From Mariprofundus sp. (GTDB lineage: Bacteria; Pseudomonadota; Zetaproteobacteria; Mariprofundales; Mariprofundaceae), in contig JAJFLH010000006.1 of NCBI GenBank assembly GCA_021772775.1, positions 220,325-284,324 on the forward strand: 64,000 bases of DNA, given 5' to 3'. Made by a program: the position numbers and the translations under genes. This document shows positions 36,716 to 45,799 of the stretch, piece by piece. Positions within the stretch are counted from its first letter, which is position 1. Each line of letters begins with the position of its first letter. The notes under the pieces were generated by a model. That model did not search any database. It was not told where the DNA came from and saw nothing but the letters and a program-made list of their open reading frames with translations.

Positions 36716-38346
36716 GCTGGATCAACCCATTCCCGTAATACTTTATTGGCGCGATCCGGCTCCTGATTGATGCTGTGTTTGACCTGTTCCATATTGGCTA
36801 GACGAGAGATCGCGTCATCAGTGAGCTGGTTTGGGTTGTTGGCTGCGCCGGGGGCGTTGGGGTCTTCGCTGACTGCAGACTCTTTAATACGTGTTGCCAG
36901 TGGACGCAATACAAACCATGCCAGCAATAAGAGAGCAAGGGCTGCAAGGCTATAGCGGGCTATCTCCATGTAAAAAGCTCTATTCACTGAAGCATTCAGT
37001 GCTCCATTGTCGACTAGGTTCGAAATGTCAACCAGCGGCATGCTTTGAACACTGACCGTATCACCACGGTCTTCGCTATATCCCATGGCCTGTTCGATTA
37101 ATTTTTGAATATCGGCCAACTCTTCTTTGCTGCGGGCGGTGAATACCTGCTCACCCTTATCATCTGTTTTGTAATGCCCGCCGACAATAGTGGCAACGGA
37201 GAGCTTATTAATCGTACCAAAGGGGATAACACGATGTTCCTGAGTGCTGCTGATTTCATAATTGTTCACATCTTCGGTGCGTTTGGCGCTATCTTCAGGT
37301 GTATTTGGGGCATTTTCCTCGGTAGCTGGATTGCCACCTGGCGTATTTGAAGCAAGTCCAGGTACGCCCAGGGCTGCTCCACTGAATGATGAACGCTCTT
37401 CTGCAATGGATTTACGACTACGTAAAACCTGTTCGTCCGGATTGTAACGGGTGTTATTTTGTTCAACGAACTCACGATTGATGTTCGCAGATACACGTAC
37501 CACGGCCTGACCAGCGCCGACAATTTGTTCTAGCATACCGGCGATGCGTTGTTCCATGCGCTGTTCCAGCTTAGCTTGATACTCCTGTATGGTCTGCCCT
37601 TCGGACATTGGTGCTTCTTTCTCATTGCTCGATAGCAAGGTTCCTGAAGCGTCAACAACGGTGACATTGCTTTGATCCATATCTGGAATGCTGGCTGCGA
37701 CCAGATTCTGGATGGCAATGACTGATTTTTTTGGCAGTCGCTGGCCGCCTGTCAATTGCAGCATAACAGAAGCTGTCGCTTTGCGGTCGCGTTCGGCGAA
37801 AGCGGACTCTTTGGGTAGAACGATATGAACTCGGGCTGCATTGACTTGTGGCATGACTTCAATGGTACGTGCCAATTCGCCTTGAAGGGCGCGCTGTAGA
37901 TTGATTTTGCGGGTAAAATCACTGAGTCCAAATTCATTGCTTTGATCAAAGATCTCAAAGCCAGTGTTACCGGATGGTGTGACCCCTTGTCCGGCTAACT
38001 TCAGGCGCACCTGATAGACCTGATCTTCAGGTACCATAACGGTTCCTCCGCCTTCCAGACGATAGGGGATATGTTCTTTTTGCAGCATTTCAACGACAGA
38101 GGCGGCATCTTTTTCCGCCATACCGGCATAAACTGACCGATAAGGCTTTTCCGATGACCACAAGACCAGGCTGACAAAACCCGCCAGCATCAGGCTAGCT
38201 GCAGTAAATAACATGATTTTTCTATATTTGGCCAATACCTGTGGTACCTGAATAGTGGCACCAGCTTGCCCTTCTTCCTGATAGCCAGCTTCAAGTGGGG
38301 ATGGGGTCATCTGATTATGTGTTTGTGGCATTAGTGCGTCAGCCAT
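36712..38346 (-). CDS. fliF: flagellar MS-ring protein FliF
   Basis: 544 residues. Two membrane helices (about 43-64 and 462-485) flank the periplasmic ring domains (YRSVYAGMAEKDAASVVEML; VLPKESAFAERDRKATASV). The C-terminal tail (last about 40 residues) binds FliG. Confidence 0.97.
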   Translation of the reverse strand: MADALMPQTHNQMTPSPLEAGYQEEGQAGATIQVPQVLAKYRKIMLFTAASLMLAGFVSLVLWSSEKPYRSVYAGMAEKDAASVVEMLQKEHIPYRLEGGGTVMVPEDQVYQVRLKLAGQGVTPSGNTGFEIFDQSNEFGLSDFTRKINLQRALQGELARTIEVMPQVNAARVHIVLPKESAFAERDRKATASVMLQLTGGQRLPKKSVIAIQNLVAASIPDMDQSNVTVVDASGTLLSSNEKEAPMSEGQTIQEYQAKLEQRMEQRIAGMLEQIVGAGQAVVRVSANINREFVEQNNTRYNPDEQVLRSRKSIAEERSSFSGAALGVPGLASNTPGGNPATEENAPNTPEDSAKRTEDVNNYEISSTQEHRVIPFGTINKLSVATIVGGHYKTDDKGEQVFTARSKEELADIQKLIEQAMGYSEDRGDTVSVQSMPLVDISNLVDNGALNASVNRAFYMEIARYSLAALALLLLAWFVLRPLATRIKESAVSEDPNAPGAANNPNQLTDDAISRLANMEQVKHSINQEPDRANKVLREWVDPA

Positions 38347-38416
38347 AGTGGGGTACCTCTGATGGTGTTCTTATCGTTGTGTGAATGCAATTGAACCAGT
38401 GAAATTGAAGGCTGGT

Positions 38417-38722
38417 CTATACTTGCATGCGGATCACTTCACGATACGCATCAACTAACTTATTACGAACGCCAAGCATCATCTGGAATGATAAGTCAGC
38501 TTTTTTAATCGCTAATAATGTTTCAGACGTATTTTTGTTTTCACCGGATGCAAGTCCTTCGGCTTCGTGGGCTGCAGCTTTGACATCGTGATTAACCTGT
38601 TCTGTGTAGGCTTTCAACAGGGTCGCAAAATTATTTTCTCCGGCAGCAGCTTTGCCAGGATCCTGGATGCTGCTAGTGGCTGGCGCGATTGATGGTGTGG
38701 GTTGATAACCATGAATATTCAT
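38417..38722 (-). CDS. fliE: flagellar hook-basal body protein FliE
   Basis: 101 residues. The conserved C-terminal half (TLLAIKKADLSFQMMLGVRNKLVDAYREVIRMQV region) is that of FliE, the MS-ring/rod adapter. Confidence 0.95.
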   Translation of the reverse strand: MNIHGYQPTPSIAPATSSIQDPGKAAAGENNFATLLKAYTEQVNHDVKAAAHEAEGLASGENKNTSETLLAIKKADLSFQMMLGVRNKLVDAYREVIRMQV

Positions 38723-38731
38723 GTCTGACTC

Positions 38732-39178
38732 CTATCGAAGTAGTTCAAGTGATTTTAGAAACATCCGTTTGGATGCCTCCATGGTGGTGACATTGGCCTC
38801 AAAACTTCTGGCAGCTCCATTCATGTCGACCATCTCCTCTACAGGATTAACATTGGGCATTCTGACGAGGCCTTGTGCATTCGCATCCGGATGGGAAGGG
38901 TCATACACTTCGCGAAATGGTTTATTGTCTTGTGCAATGTAGGCCGCTTTGACGGACTGATGATTATTGGACTGAAAAGCACTATTGAAGACATTAGAAA
39001 ATTCTTGTTTGGGTGCTACGGCCTGAAATACGACCTGTCGGCGTTTGTAAGGGCCGCCCTCTTTGGTGCGGGTGGATTCAGCATTGGCGATGTTTTCAGA
39101 GATAACATCCATACGGGTGCGTTGCGCTGACATGCCAGCAGCACTGATATGCATAGATGATAAGATATCATTAGGCAT
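38732..39178 (-). CDS. flgC: flagellar rod protein FlgC
   Basis: 148 residues. N-terminal MHISAAGMSAQRTRMDVISE and ENIANAESTRT, plus the C-terminal helix RSFEANVTTMEASKRMFLKS typical of rod/hook proteins. One-base overlap with flgB. Confidence 0.97.
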   Translation of the reverse strand: MPNDILSSMHISAAGMSAQRTRMDVISENIANAESTRTKEGGPYKRRQVVFQAVAPKQEFSNVFNSAFQSNNHQSVKAAYIAQDNKPFREVYDPSHPDANAQGLVRMPNVNPVEEMVDMNGAARSFEANVTTMEASKRMFLKSLELLR

Positions 39179-39579
39179 TAGCGGTTACCCTCCTTGACTG
39201 CATTCATCAACCCATTCAGCCTGCCCTTGACCAATTGTATGGAGAGTTCATGCATCAGTTGATTCTCACTCATGCGGGCCATTTCAGTCTGGATATCGAC
39301 GCTATTGCCATCCATCTTTCGAGATTGATCCTGCTGGAAAATGTTGCCAGCTAAACGCGTCGGGCTGGTGTTTGCAATATGTTTGCTGTTGGTGGTGGCT
39401 GCTTTTGAGCTGTTGTTGAGGCTGTTTTGCTCAGTCAGAAAGTTAGCAAAGCTACGTTGGTCAGCCTTATAGTTAGGGGTATCTGCATTGGAGATGTTGC
39501 TGGTAATTGCCCCCTGCATTTTTTCGTGTGCGATCATTGAAGATGCAAGACGTTGAAAGCCGCCGTTGAACATGTCCAT
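39178..39579 (-). CDS. flgB: flagellar rod protein FlgB
   Basis: 133 residues, proximal rod subunit. SNISNADTPNYKADQRSFANF is the N-terminal rod signature; MARMSENQLMHELSIQLVKG the C-terminal helix. First gene of the nine-gene operon; GGGAG is 7 nt before ATG 39579 and a sigma-54-like promoter lies upstream. Confidence 0.97.
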   Translation of the reverse strand: MDMFNGGFQRLASSMIAHEKMQGAITSNISNADTPNYKADQRSFANFLTEQNSLNNSSKAATTNSKHIANTSPTRLAGNIFQQDQSRKMDGNSVDIQTEMARMSENQLMHELSIQLVKGRLNGLMNAVKEGNR

Positions 39580-39651
39580 GTTTACACTCCCTGCCGGCGT
39601 TCCTTCGCTGGTGCGATTTTGTTAGCTAAGAGAGTGCTTAAACTGAATAAC

Positions 39652-39666
39652 GTCAATTTTGTGCCA
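39652..39666 (-). promoter_or_regulatory. putative sigma-54 promoter of the flgB operon
   Basis: On the minus strand a perfect -24 TGGCAC (39666-39661) is followed by AAAAT and then TGAC at the -12 position, where TTGC is expected. The -12 is poor. It is positioned about 75 nt before flgB and next to a gene for a sigma-54 activator. Confidence 0.35.
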
Positions 39667-39677
39667 TCTCTTAAAAG

Positions 39678-41033
39678 CTATCCAGCAAAAGCCATGCCAG
39701 AATCGTATGTATGTAGTTTATTGCGCAGCGTGCGAATGCTAATTCCCAGTAATTGAGCTGCTTCAGTACGATTTCCTTGTACATGAACGAGGGTTTTTTC
39801 AATCAGTGTGCGTTCCATGTCTCGGATAGATACACCGGCTTGAACTGCATCATTTTGCTCATGCGAAATGTCCGGTGCAGTGGTCTCATCCAGACATAAG
39901 TGTTCGGGGCGAATGATATCGTCCACGGCCATCAAAAAAGCACGATGCATGCAGTTTTCCAACTCGCGAGCATTACCGGGCCATGGGTAGCGCTGTAACT
40001 GCTCAAGGGCTTGTGTTGATAGTTTTGGAGCTGGTCTGGCATACATGTCACAGAAGCGTTGCAAGAAATGAAGGGCGAGCGGTTTTACATCGTGACTGCG
40101 CTGGCGCAGTGGAGGGAGCTGAATACAGACTACATTCAGGCGGTAATAGAGATCTTGCCGAAATGAACCCTCCTGCACAGCCTTGGCGAGGTCTCTGTTG
40201 CTGGTTGCTATCACCCGTACATCAATTTTAACGGGTTTGCGCCCACCCAGTCGATCCACCTCACCTTCTTGCAGCACGCGTAACAACTTGGCTTGTAGAT
40301 GAACCGGCATTTCTGTGATTTCATCGAGTAAGAGTGTGCCTTCATGGGCTAATTCAAATTTTCCGGGACGGGCTGATGTGGCTCCGGTGAAAGCGCCTTT
40401 TTCATGACCGAATAGTTCAGCTTCCAGGACCCCCTCTGGAATCGCGGCGCAATTGATAGCAATAAAGTTTGCATCGTCACGATTTGAACAGGCATGCACG
40501 TAGCGCGACAGGCGTTCTTTACCAGTACCTGATTCGCCGACAACCAGTACCGAAGCATTACTTGGTGCAATCAGTGCGACGCGGTCAAGCAGGCGGCGTG
40601 TTTCAATATCTTCGGTGACAAATATGTCTTGTCCATTTTTGGCTTTGTTTTTTTGTATATCGGCCTGTTTGGCCAGAGCGGTCTGATGGCCACTTTTGCG
40701 GATATAAATTTCCAGTACCTCATCAGGTACTGGCATCAATCTATAATCGATCGCCCCCAAGTGCATTAAGTCAGCCCCACGCTCGCTATCACCGCTATCG
40801 GTAATGATGACAATATTCGCTTGCGGGTTGTTTTCAAACAGTCGGCGAACAATGGATGGGGCGGTCATGGTATCCCATATGAAGATAAGCGCATCGGCCT
40901 TGAAATCTGCCTGTACACCTTCTACTGGAAAGGCCTCGATATATGTCTTTGGAAGTATTTTCCCCAGCTGGACCCGCAGTTCTGCCTCTTCATGGGCAGG
41001 AAATCCGATCATACTGATGTTGGACAAGCTCAT
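39678..41033 (-). CDS. FleQ-like sigma-54-dependent flagellar regulator
   Basis: 451 residues. A degenerate receiver (1-120) lacks the DD acidic pair at strand 1 but keeps a lone Asp in LIFIWDTMTAP, as in FleQ-type proteins. The AAA+ core has GESGTGKER (Walker A), GAFTGA (sigma-54 contact, GHEKGAFTGATSARPG) and LLDEITEMP; the tail is a Fis-type helix-turn-helix (GNRTEAAQLLGISIRTLRNKL). It probably activates the adjacent flgB operon. ATGA overlap with the TPR gene upstream. Confidence 0.88.
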   Translation of the reverse strand: MSLSNISMIGFPAHEEAELRVQLGKILPKTYIEAFPVEGVQADFKADALIFIWDTMTAPSIVRRLFENNPQANIVIITDSGDSERGADLMHLGAIDYRLMPVPDEVLEIYIRKSGHQTALAKQADIQKNKAKNGQDIFVTEDIETRRLLDRVALIAPSNASVLVVGESGTGKERLSRYVHACSNRDDANFIAINCAAIPEGVLEAELFGHEKGAFTGATSARPGKFELAHEGTLLLDEITEMPVHLQAKLLRVLQEGEVDRLGGRKPVKIDVRVIATSNRDLAKAVQEGSFRQDLYYRLNVVCIQLPPLRQRSHDVKPLALHFLQRFCDMYARPAPKLSTQALEQLQRYPWPGNARELENCMHRAFLMAVDDIIRPEHLCLDETTAPDISHEQNDAVQAGVSIRDMERTLIEKTLVHVQGNRTEAAQLLGISIRTLRNKLHTYDSGMAFAG

Positions 41034-43000
41034 GGTGTTTCTCCCAATAATATCTCGGCCTGTCTATCTGCCAGCGCTAATTTAGCAAGCGATGCGAATC
41101 TACCCGCATCTGCTATCGCAGCCAGCTTTTGCAGCCGTTCAGTACCTTGTTTTATTTCGCCGGTACGCACCTGACACATACCCATGTGATACTCCCATGC
41201 GTTATCTTGACGCTCTTCCGGCATTTGTTGATAGAGTTTTAAGGCTTGAGCAAATTCTTGTGCTGAAAACAGATTATCTGCTTGATTGCTTAAGCCCTCA
41301 TCTGCATCGGCGCCTCTGCTGCGGCGATATTCACCCCATGCACGGGCGGCGCTATGCCATTGTGATAAGGCTTCGGAAATTGCCGCTTTGGTTTGCCAAT
41401 ATGAGACGCGTGATTCATCTGTCATATCATCTGAGCGTACTGAGGAGAGTGTTTGTCGCGCTTGCTCTGGGTGTTTTTGCCTGAGTTGCATGCGTGCGAC
41501 AATGAGTAGCATTTCAGGTCGAAACATGCTGAATTCATGCCTGTTAAGCCAGCGCATAATGTTTTTTACGCCAGCTTCATCCTGGCGATCCATCCATAGC
41601 TTGGCGAGCTCAAGCATGGTGCGTTCACCTCGGATGCTATATTGATTTTCTTTGTATAAGCTTTGTAAAATATCTTCGCTGCTTTCAAATAGCATGAGCA
41701 TTCGCATGGCATGAGCAATGCCGAGACGAAGTGTTTGGGATTGATTGCTATTTGTGCGTAATTGAGGGAACTGACGCCAGATACTGACGGCTTTAATCCA
41801 TTGCTCTTCTGCTAAGGCTGTCTCGATGCTTTTGCTCATCCAGGTTATGCCTTCGGTGATGGCAGCTTTGGCGATGTTTTTATCAAGCGAGGTGGCGGCA
41901 TGTGCATAGGCTTGCAATGCAGGAGATCTCTTTTGACTGCTGCTTTCACTATTCTCTTTCTGTAAGCGCACCCATAAACGTGCCAGATCGAGAACTGCTT
42001 CATCCTCAATGACTGAAAGTTGATTTTCGGTAGCTAATTTTTTCAGTGAAATCATGACTGGAATCAATGCGTCCCGATTCGTTTCATCTTTAAACTCTAA
42101 CATTAATTTGCGCATGAAGGCTTGTCGCCCAATCAGTGTTTCTGCCTGTCGGTCTGCCAGTATACTATACTCTTTGATGGCATCGTTTTGTGTTTTGTTT
42201 TGCATCGCGAGGAGATCTGCGTGGATCAGACGAACCGGGGCAGCATGGGGCGTCTGAATATATTGGCCAATAAATAGTTCAGTCAATTTGAGGGTTGTAT
42301 CACGCTTGTTCTGCTGATGCATGAGTTGGATATAGGCGGAAAAGAGTTCAGGTTCAGAAGTGACAATGTTGGGCCACTTTTTGTATACCATGTTTAAGTT
42401 TTTGAAGGCCACTTCTTGGCGTTTTTCGCCGATGTCGATGATCGCTAACCAGGCCATGCCAGTCGCTTGTTCGTAGCTTTTATTGCGTACCTGTAGCCCA
42501 TATTGCAGCAGATCGCTTCTGGCATACGAAAAGTTTCTCAACTGGATATGGATGCGAGCCATCAGTAACCAGCCGCGCCGAAGGTTGTGGGGCTGTTGAT
42601 CCTGGGTGATGATTTCTCGAGCTGCTGAAATGGCTTTCTTGTGGTCTCCAGATTTCCAGCGTATCCATGCCAGTTGCCAGCGGAACTCTGCCGCTTCGGA
42701 GCTTTCCGGGAACTCCTGAAGCACTGCTTCAATGGCGCGGAATGTATGACCCACTTCTTCAAAATGTTTATGCGTTGTGCGCATGATTTCAGCGCGTGCG
42801 ATGAGGCTAAGCAAGCCAAGGCGGTCAGATGAGGAGGTGTTGATGTTTTTTAGTATGCGTTGAGCTGTTTTGATGGCTTGTTCTGGATTGCCGCTATTTA
42901 AGTAAGCGCGAGCAGCTTGAGTAATATCATTATCCTGGCTGATGGCAGCATGAGGAAGGCTTGATAGTAATACGATGGTGATGAGGAGAATTCGCAACAT
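41030..43000 (-). CDS. exported TPR-repeat protein
   Basis: 656 residues. N-terminal signal peptide (MLRILLITIVLLSSLPHAAIS) then helical repeats over the whole length, including ARAYLNSGNPEQAIKTAQRI, consistent with tetratricopeptide repeats. No catalytic motif. ATG 43000 is preferred over TTG 43015. Translationally coupled to the FleQ-like regulator, so it may be a periplasmic flagellar scaffold or sensor; this is inference. I do not recognise a named family. Confidence 0.7.
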   Translation of the reverse strand: MLRILLITIVLLSSLPHAAISQDNDITQAARAYLNSGNPEQAIKTAQRILKNINTSSSDRLGLLSLIARAEIMRTTHKHFEEVGHTFRAIEAVLQEFPESSEAAEFRWQLAWIRWKSGDHKKAISAAREIITQDQQPHNLRRGWLLMARIHIQLRNFSYARSDLLQYGLQVRNKSYEQATGMAWLAIIDIGEKRQEVAFKNLNMVYKKWPNIVTSEPELFSAYIQLMHQQNKRDTTLKLTELFIGQYIQTPHAAPVRLIHADLLAMQNKTQNDAIKEYSILADRQAETLIGRQAFMRKLMLEFKDETNRDALIPVMISLKKLATENQLSVIEDEAVLDLARLWVRLQKENSESSSQKRSPALQAYAHAATSLDKNIAKAAITEGITWMSKSIETALAEEQWIKAVSIWRQFPQLRTNSNQSQTLRLGIAHAMRMLMLFESSEDILQSLYKENQYSIRGERTMLELAKLWMDRQDEAGVKNIMRWLNRHEFSMFRPEMLLIVARMQLRQKHPEQARQTLSSVRSDDMTDESRVSYWQTKAAISEALSQWHSAARAWGEYRRSRGADADEGLSNQADNLFSAQEFAQALKLYQQMPEERQDNAWEYHMGMCQVRTGEIKQGTERLQKLAAIADAGRFASLAKLALADRQAEILLGETP

Positions 43001-43326
43001 GTACGGTATTTGCAAGATTCATGCCGGACAATATATCGTTGTTCTATTTGGCGCTGATGAGCGGTTACAAAACATTCATATCCAGGCTTTGGGGGGGGCT
43101 GAAGCGTGTTGAATGCTTATCATGAGTTGCTTGGTCTCTATTGAGAGCTTTTTTGGTACTTTTCTAACGCTCCCTAGCGCTGGTTTATCCTCTTTTTTCA
43201 TGGTGTAGATAAGAAAACATGCAGTCAACTGCACAGCTCTATTTTCAGATACGTTATGAACGAATGACACCATTTAACCTTTTATAGTCAATGCTATTAG
43301 TCGCTCAATGGGAAGCTAAATTACTG
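43001..43326. other. intergenic region between TPR gene and NtrC-type regulator
   Basis: About 325 nt with no supported gene; a 65-codon minus-strand frame (43076-43273) lacks a Shine-Dalgarno sequence. A short dyad TGCAGT-CA-ACTGCA (43220-43233) could be an operator. No clear sigma-54 box was found. Confidence 0.35.
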
Positions 43327-44718
43327 TTATTCGATAGGTTGAAGACCTTTCTTTTTGATCTTTTCAACCAGTGTTGTGCGATTCATCGCCAAAAAATTGG
43401 CGGCGCGGTTTTTGTTCCAGTCGAAGCGCTGTAGAGCCGACAAGATAAGATGGCTCTCAAATTCATCCACAGTGGCTTTTAGATCAATGCTGCTGGCCGT
43501 TTTAACGTCCATTTGAAAGCTTTGCAGCATTCTGTCTTTGTCGCTAATCATGCGGCTAGGTAGGTCCTCCAGCATCATGAGGCCTTCGCGTTTTAAGGTG
43601 GTGACGCGTTCGATCATATTTTGTAGTTCACGAACGTTGCCAGGCCATTTGTAGGCTAGCATTGCACGTTTTGCATCATCGGAAATCCCGTTAATTTCGG
43701 CGCCTTTTTCTGCATTGAACTTTTGCATGAAATGCTCTGCCAATAAGATGATGTCATCACCACGTTCTCTCAAAGGGGCAAGGGTGAGTGGGATAACGTT
43801 GAGTCTGTAATAGAGGTCTTCGCGAAAACGCCCGGCCTCAATCTCCTTCTCAAGATCTCGGTGGGTTGCAGCAATGACGCGTACATTGACTTGAATGCTC
43901 TGTTGGCTGCCGACGGGTTCAAAGCAGCGTTCTTGCAAGACGCGCAGTAATTTAACTTGCAGTTTGGGGCTCATATCACCAATTTCATCAAGGAAAATAG
44001 TGCCGCCATTAGCAATTTCAAAACGCCCAGGGCGAGAGCGGATAGCTCCTGTGAAAGCGCCTTTAACATGACCAAAGAGTTCGGATTCAAGCAACTCTTC
44101 CGGTATCGCGCCGCAATTAATTGAGACCAGAGGTTTACCTGAGCGGGTGCCACTTTTGTGCAGTGCTTTGGCTAATATCTCTTTGCCACTTCCTGATTCT
44201 CCAGATACCAGTACGGTGCTGTCTGAGTTGCTGAGTAGTTTGATTGTCTCCTGAAGTTTTCGGATGGCATCACATTGGCCTCTCAGACCATCGCTTGTTT
44301 CTTGATTGATGATTTGTTCGCGCAGGGAGTGGTTGTCTTTTTTAAGTTGACGGTTTTTCATCAGTTCGCCAATGCGAACCAATAGCTCGTCAATATCAAA
44401 TGGCTTTTTCAGGAAATCATTAGCGCCAAGTCGAACTGCATCGACAGCAGTGTCGATTTCAGCATAACCGGTCATAATAATGATGCCCATATCAGGGTCT
44501 GTCTGGCGAAATTCACGCATCAATTCAATGCCGTTGCCATCAGGCAGGCGAACATCAAGCAGAGTTAAATCGAACTTTCCAATATTCATGGCCTCGCGGG
44601 CGCGATTGGCATTGGCTGCACTGGTGACATGAAACCCTGATGCTTCCAGTGATTCTTGTAGGATTTCACGGAAGTCCTCATTGTCTTCAACCAGCAGAAT
44701 AAATGCAGATTGTTTCAC
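43327..44718 (-). CDS. NtrC-type sigma-54 response regulator
   Basis: 463 residues from GTG 44718 (AAGGAG 8 nt upstream; the frame is open to 44766 without one). A full receiver ([11 protein letters not shown]; phospho-Asp in [18 protein letters not shown] Lys), AAA+ domain with [14 protein letters not shown] and [10 protein letters not shown], and a Fis-type helix-turn-helix ([20 protein letters not shown]). It resembles FlrC/FleR/FlgR flagellar regulators. No cognate histidine kinase is in the window. Confidence 0.9.
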   Translation of the reverse strand: MKQSAFILLVEDNEDFREILQESLEASGFHVTSAANANRAREAMNIGKFDLTLLDVRLPDGNGIELMREFRQTDPDMGIIIMTGYAEIDTAVDAVRLGANDFLKKPFDIDELLVRIGELMKNRQLKKDNHSLREQIINQETSDGLRGQCDAIRKLQETIKLLSNSDSTVLVSGESGSGKEILAKALHKSGTRSGKPLVSINCGAIPEELLESELFGHVKGAFTGAIRSRPGRFEIANGGTIFLDEIGDMSPKLQVKLLRVLQERCFEPVGSQQSIQVNVRVIAATHRDLEKEIEAGRFREDLYYRLNVIPLTLAPLRERGDDIILLAEHFMQKFNAEKGAEINGISDDAKRAMLAYKWPGNVRELQNMIERVTTLKREGLMMLEDLPSRMISDKDRMLQSFQMDVKTASSIDLKATVDEFESHLILSALQRFDWNKNRAANFLAMNRTTLVEKIKKKGLQPIE

Positions 44719-45053
44719 GATTGGTAGCTCCTTGGTTAACTGGTTCGAGTGATGCATGAAAGTCAAAATAATGACGCACGCGATTTGAAAAGCAAGCCTT
44801 ATCAGCCCCTGGGTGTTATAAATTCGATCTGATTGGCCATCTTGTGTTTCTAAGTTGTTGTTTTGTTGTGATAAACTTCATCTATCTAATCTATTGACGG
44901 GGGCGGCGTTGATGTTGAGAATGTGTTTTTCTCTGGGGCAAAAACTTTTGACGCTAATTCATATCTAAAGTTGCAGTGATATTAGCCGATAGGTCTATGC
45001 GTAAGGGAATCGTTACCTTGCTGCATCAAATTCAACCACGATGGAGGTTTAAA
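44719..45053. other. regulatory region between divergent flagellar regulator genes
   Basis: About 335 nt between the NtrC-type gene and the rightward c-di-GMP operon. It contains the sigma-28-type promoter listed separately. I see no other gene in it. Confidence 0.6.
44966..44992 (+). promoter_or_regulatory. sigma-28 (FliA)-type promoter
   Basis: TAAAGTTG, an exact 11-nt spacer and GCCGATAG: seven of eight bases match in both boxes of the flagellar consensus TAAAGTTT-N11-GCCGATAA. It lies 61 nt before the ATG of the small protein and should drive the four-gene operon behind it. Confidence 0.75.
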
Positions 45054-45311
45054 ATGGCTATTAGTGTTCAACCCGTCGACGGCTTGATTAACCGATTGTT
45101 GCAGCAGAACGGTAAACACTCTCCTGTTGCAAAGCAGACTTCCCCTACGACGATGGGTCCAAAAGATCAGATCAGTATTTCATCATCTGCAAACAAAGCA
45201 CAAACTCCATCGACTGAATCACAACTTCAGCTGCAAAATAAGCCTGGAGAACGCGCTTTGGAATCACACTTGCTTAACCTCTACAGGAAGAACGATAATT
45301 ATGGAGGATAA
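45054..45311 (+). CDS. small flagellar-regulon protein, possibly FlgM-like
   Basis: 85 residues, low complexity, Ser/Gln/Lys-rich, predicted disordered. KDQISISSSANK resembles the linker of FlgM anti-sigma-28 factors, and expression from a sigma-28 promoter suits FlgM, but the C-terminal sigma-binding helices are not recognisable (it ends ESHLLNLYRKNDNYGG). So the FlgM call is only a possibility. ATG 45054 has GGAGG 6 nt upstream. The next gene starts 2 nt later. Confidence 0.55.
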   Translation: MAISVQPVDGLINRLLQQNGKHSPVAKQTSPTTMGPKDQISISSSANKAQTPSTESQLQLQNKPGERALESHLLNLYRKNDNYGG

Positions 45312-45313
45312 GC

Positions 45314-45799
45314 GTGGAGAAACCCCGGTTATTGTTGGTTGAAGATGATGAGGCTTTGGCTTCATTGTTGGAAGAGTATCTAATAGAAGCTGGCTATGAC
45401 TTGGTTGTTCACCATCGTGGTGATACCGCTCTGCAGCTTTTACAAGAGGAATACTTTGATTTAGTTCTAAGTGATATTGTCATGCCAGGTGCCGATGGTT
45501 TGACATTGTTGCGTCATATTCATGAACATATGCCCGATACACTTATCTTGCTGATGACCGGCTATTCCGGTATTGAAAATGCATTACATGCCGTCGAGAA
45601 GGGGGCATATGACTTTGTTAGTAAACCATTCCAGTTGCCTGAAATTAGGGTGCGCTTAGACAATGCAGCGCGTTATCAGCGTTTGTTAGCGTCTTATAAA
45701 GCGCTTAATGGTGATGTCATCAAACCTGCTGAGCTAGCTCAACCGGGTGGTGATATGGTTGTTCGAGCCTACGGCCAAAATTCGTCAGGTCGTCATTGA
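45314..45799 (+). CDS. stand-alone CheY-like response regulator
   Basis: 161 residues: one receiver domain with VEDDEAL acidic pair, phospho-Asp in LVLSDIVMPGADG (about 54), Thr in LLMTGYSG and Lys in FVSKPF, then a 40-residue tail with no output domain. GTG start with GGAGG 6 nt upstream. It overlaps the HD-GYP gene by one base. Confidence 0.9.
   Translation: MEKPRLLLVEDDEALASLLEEYLIEAGYDLVVHHRGDTALQLLQEEYFDLVLSDIVMPGADGLTLLRHIHEHMPDTLILLMTGYSGIENALHAVEKGAYDFVSKPFQLPEIRVRLDNAARYQRLLASYKALNGDVIKPAELAQPGGDMVVRAYGQNSSGRH

Noticed and set aside
43076..43273. 65-codon minus-strand frame in the TPR/NtrC gap
   Set aside because: No Shine-Dalgarno sequence, no family, ordinary intergenic composition.
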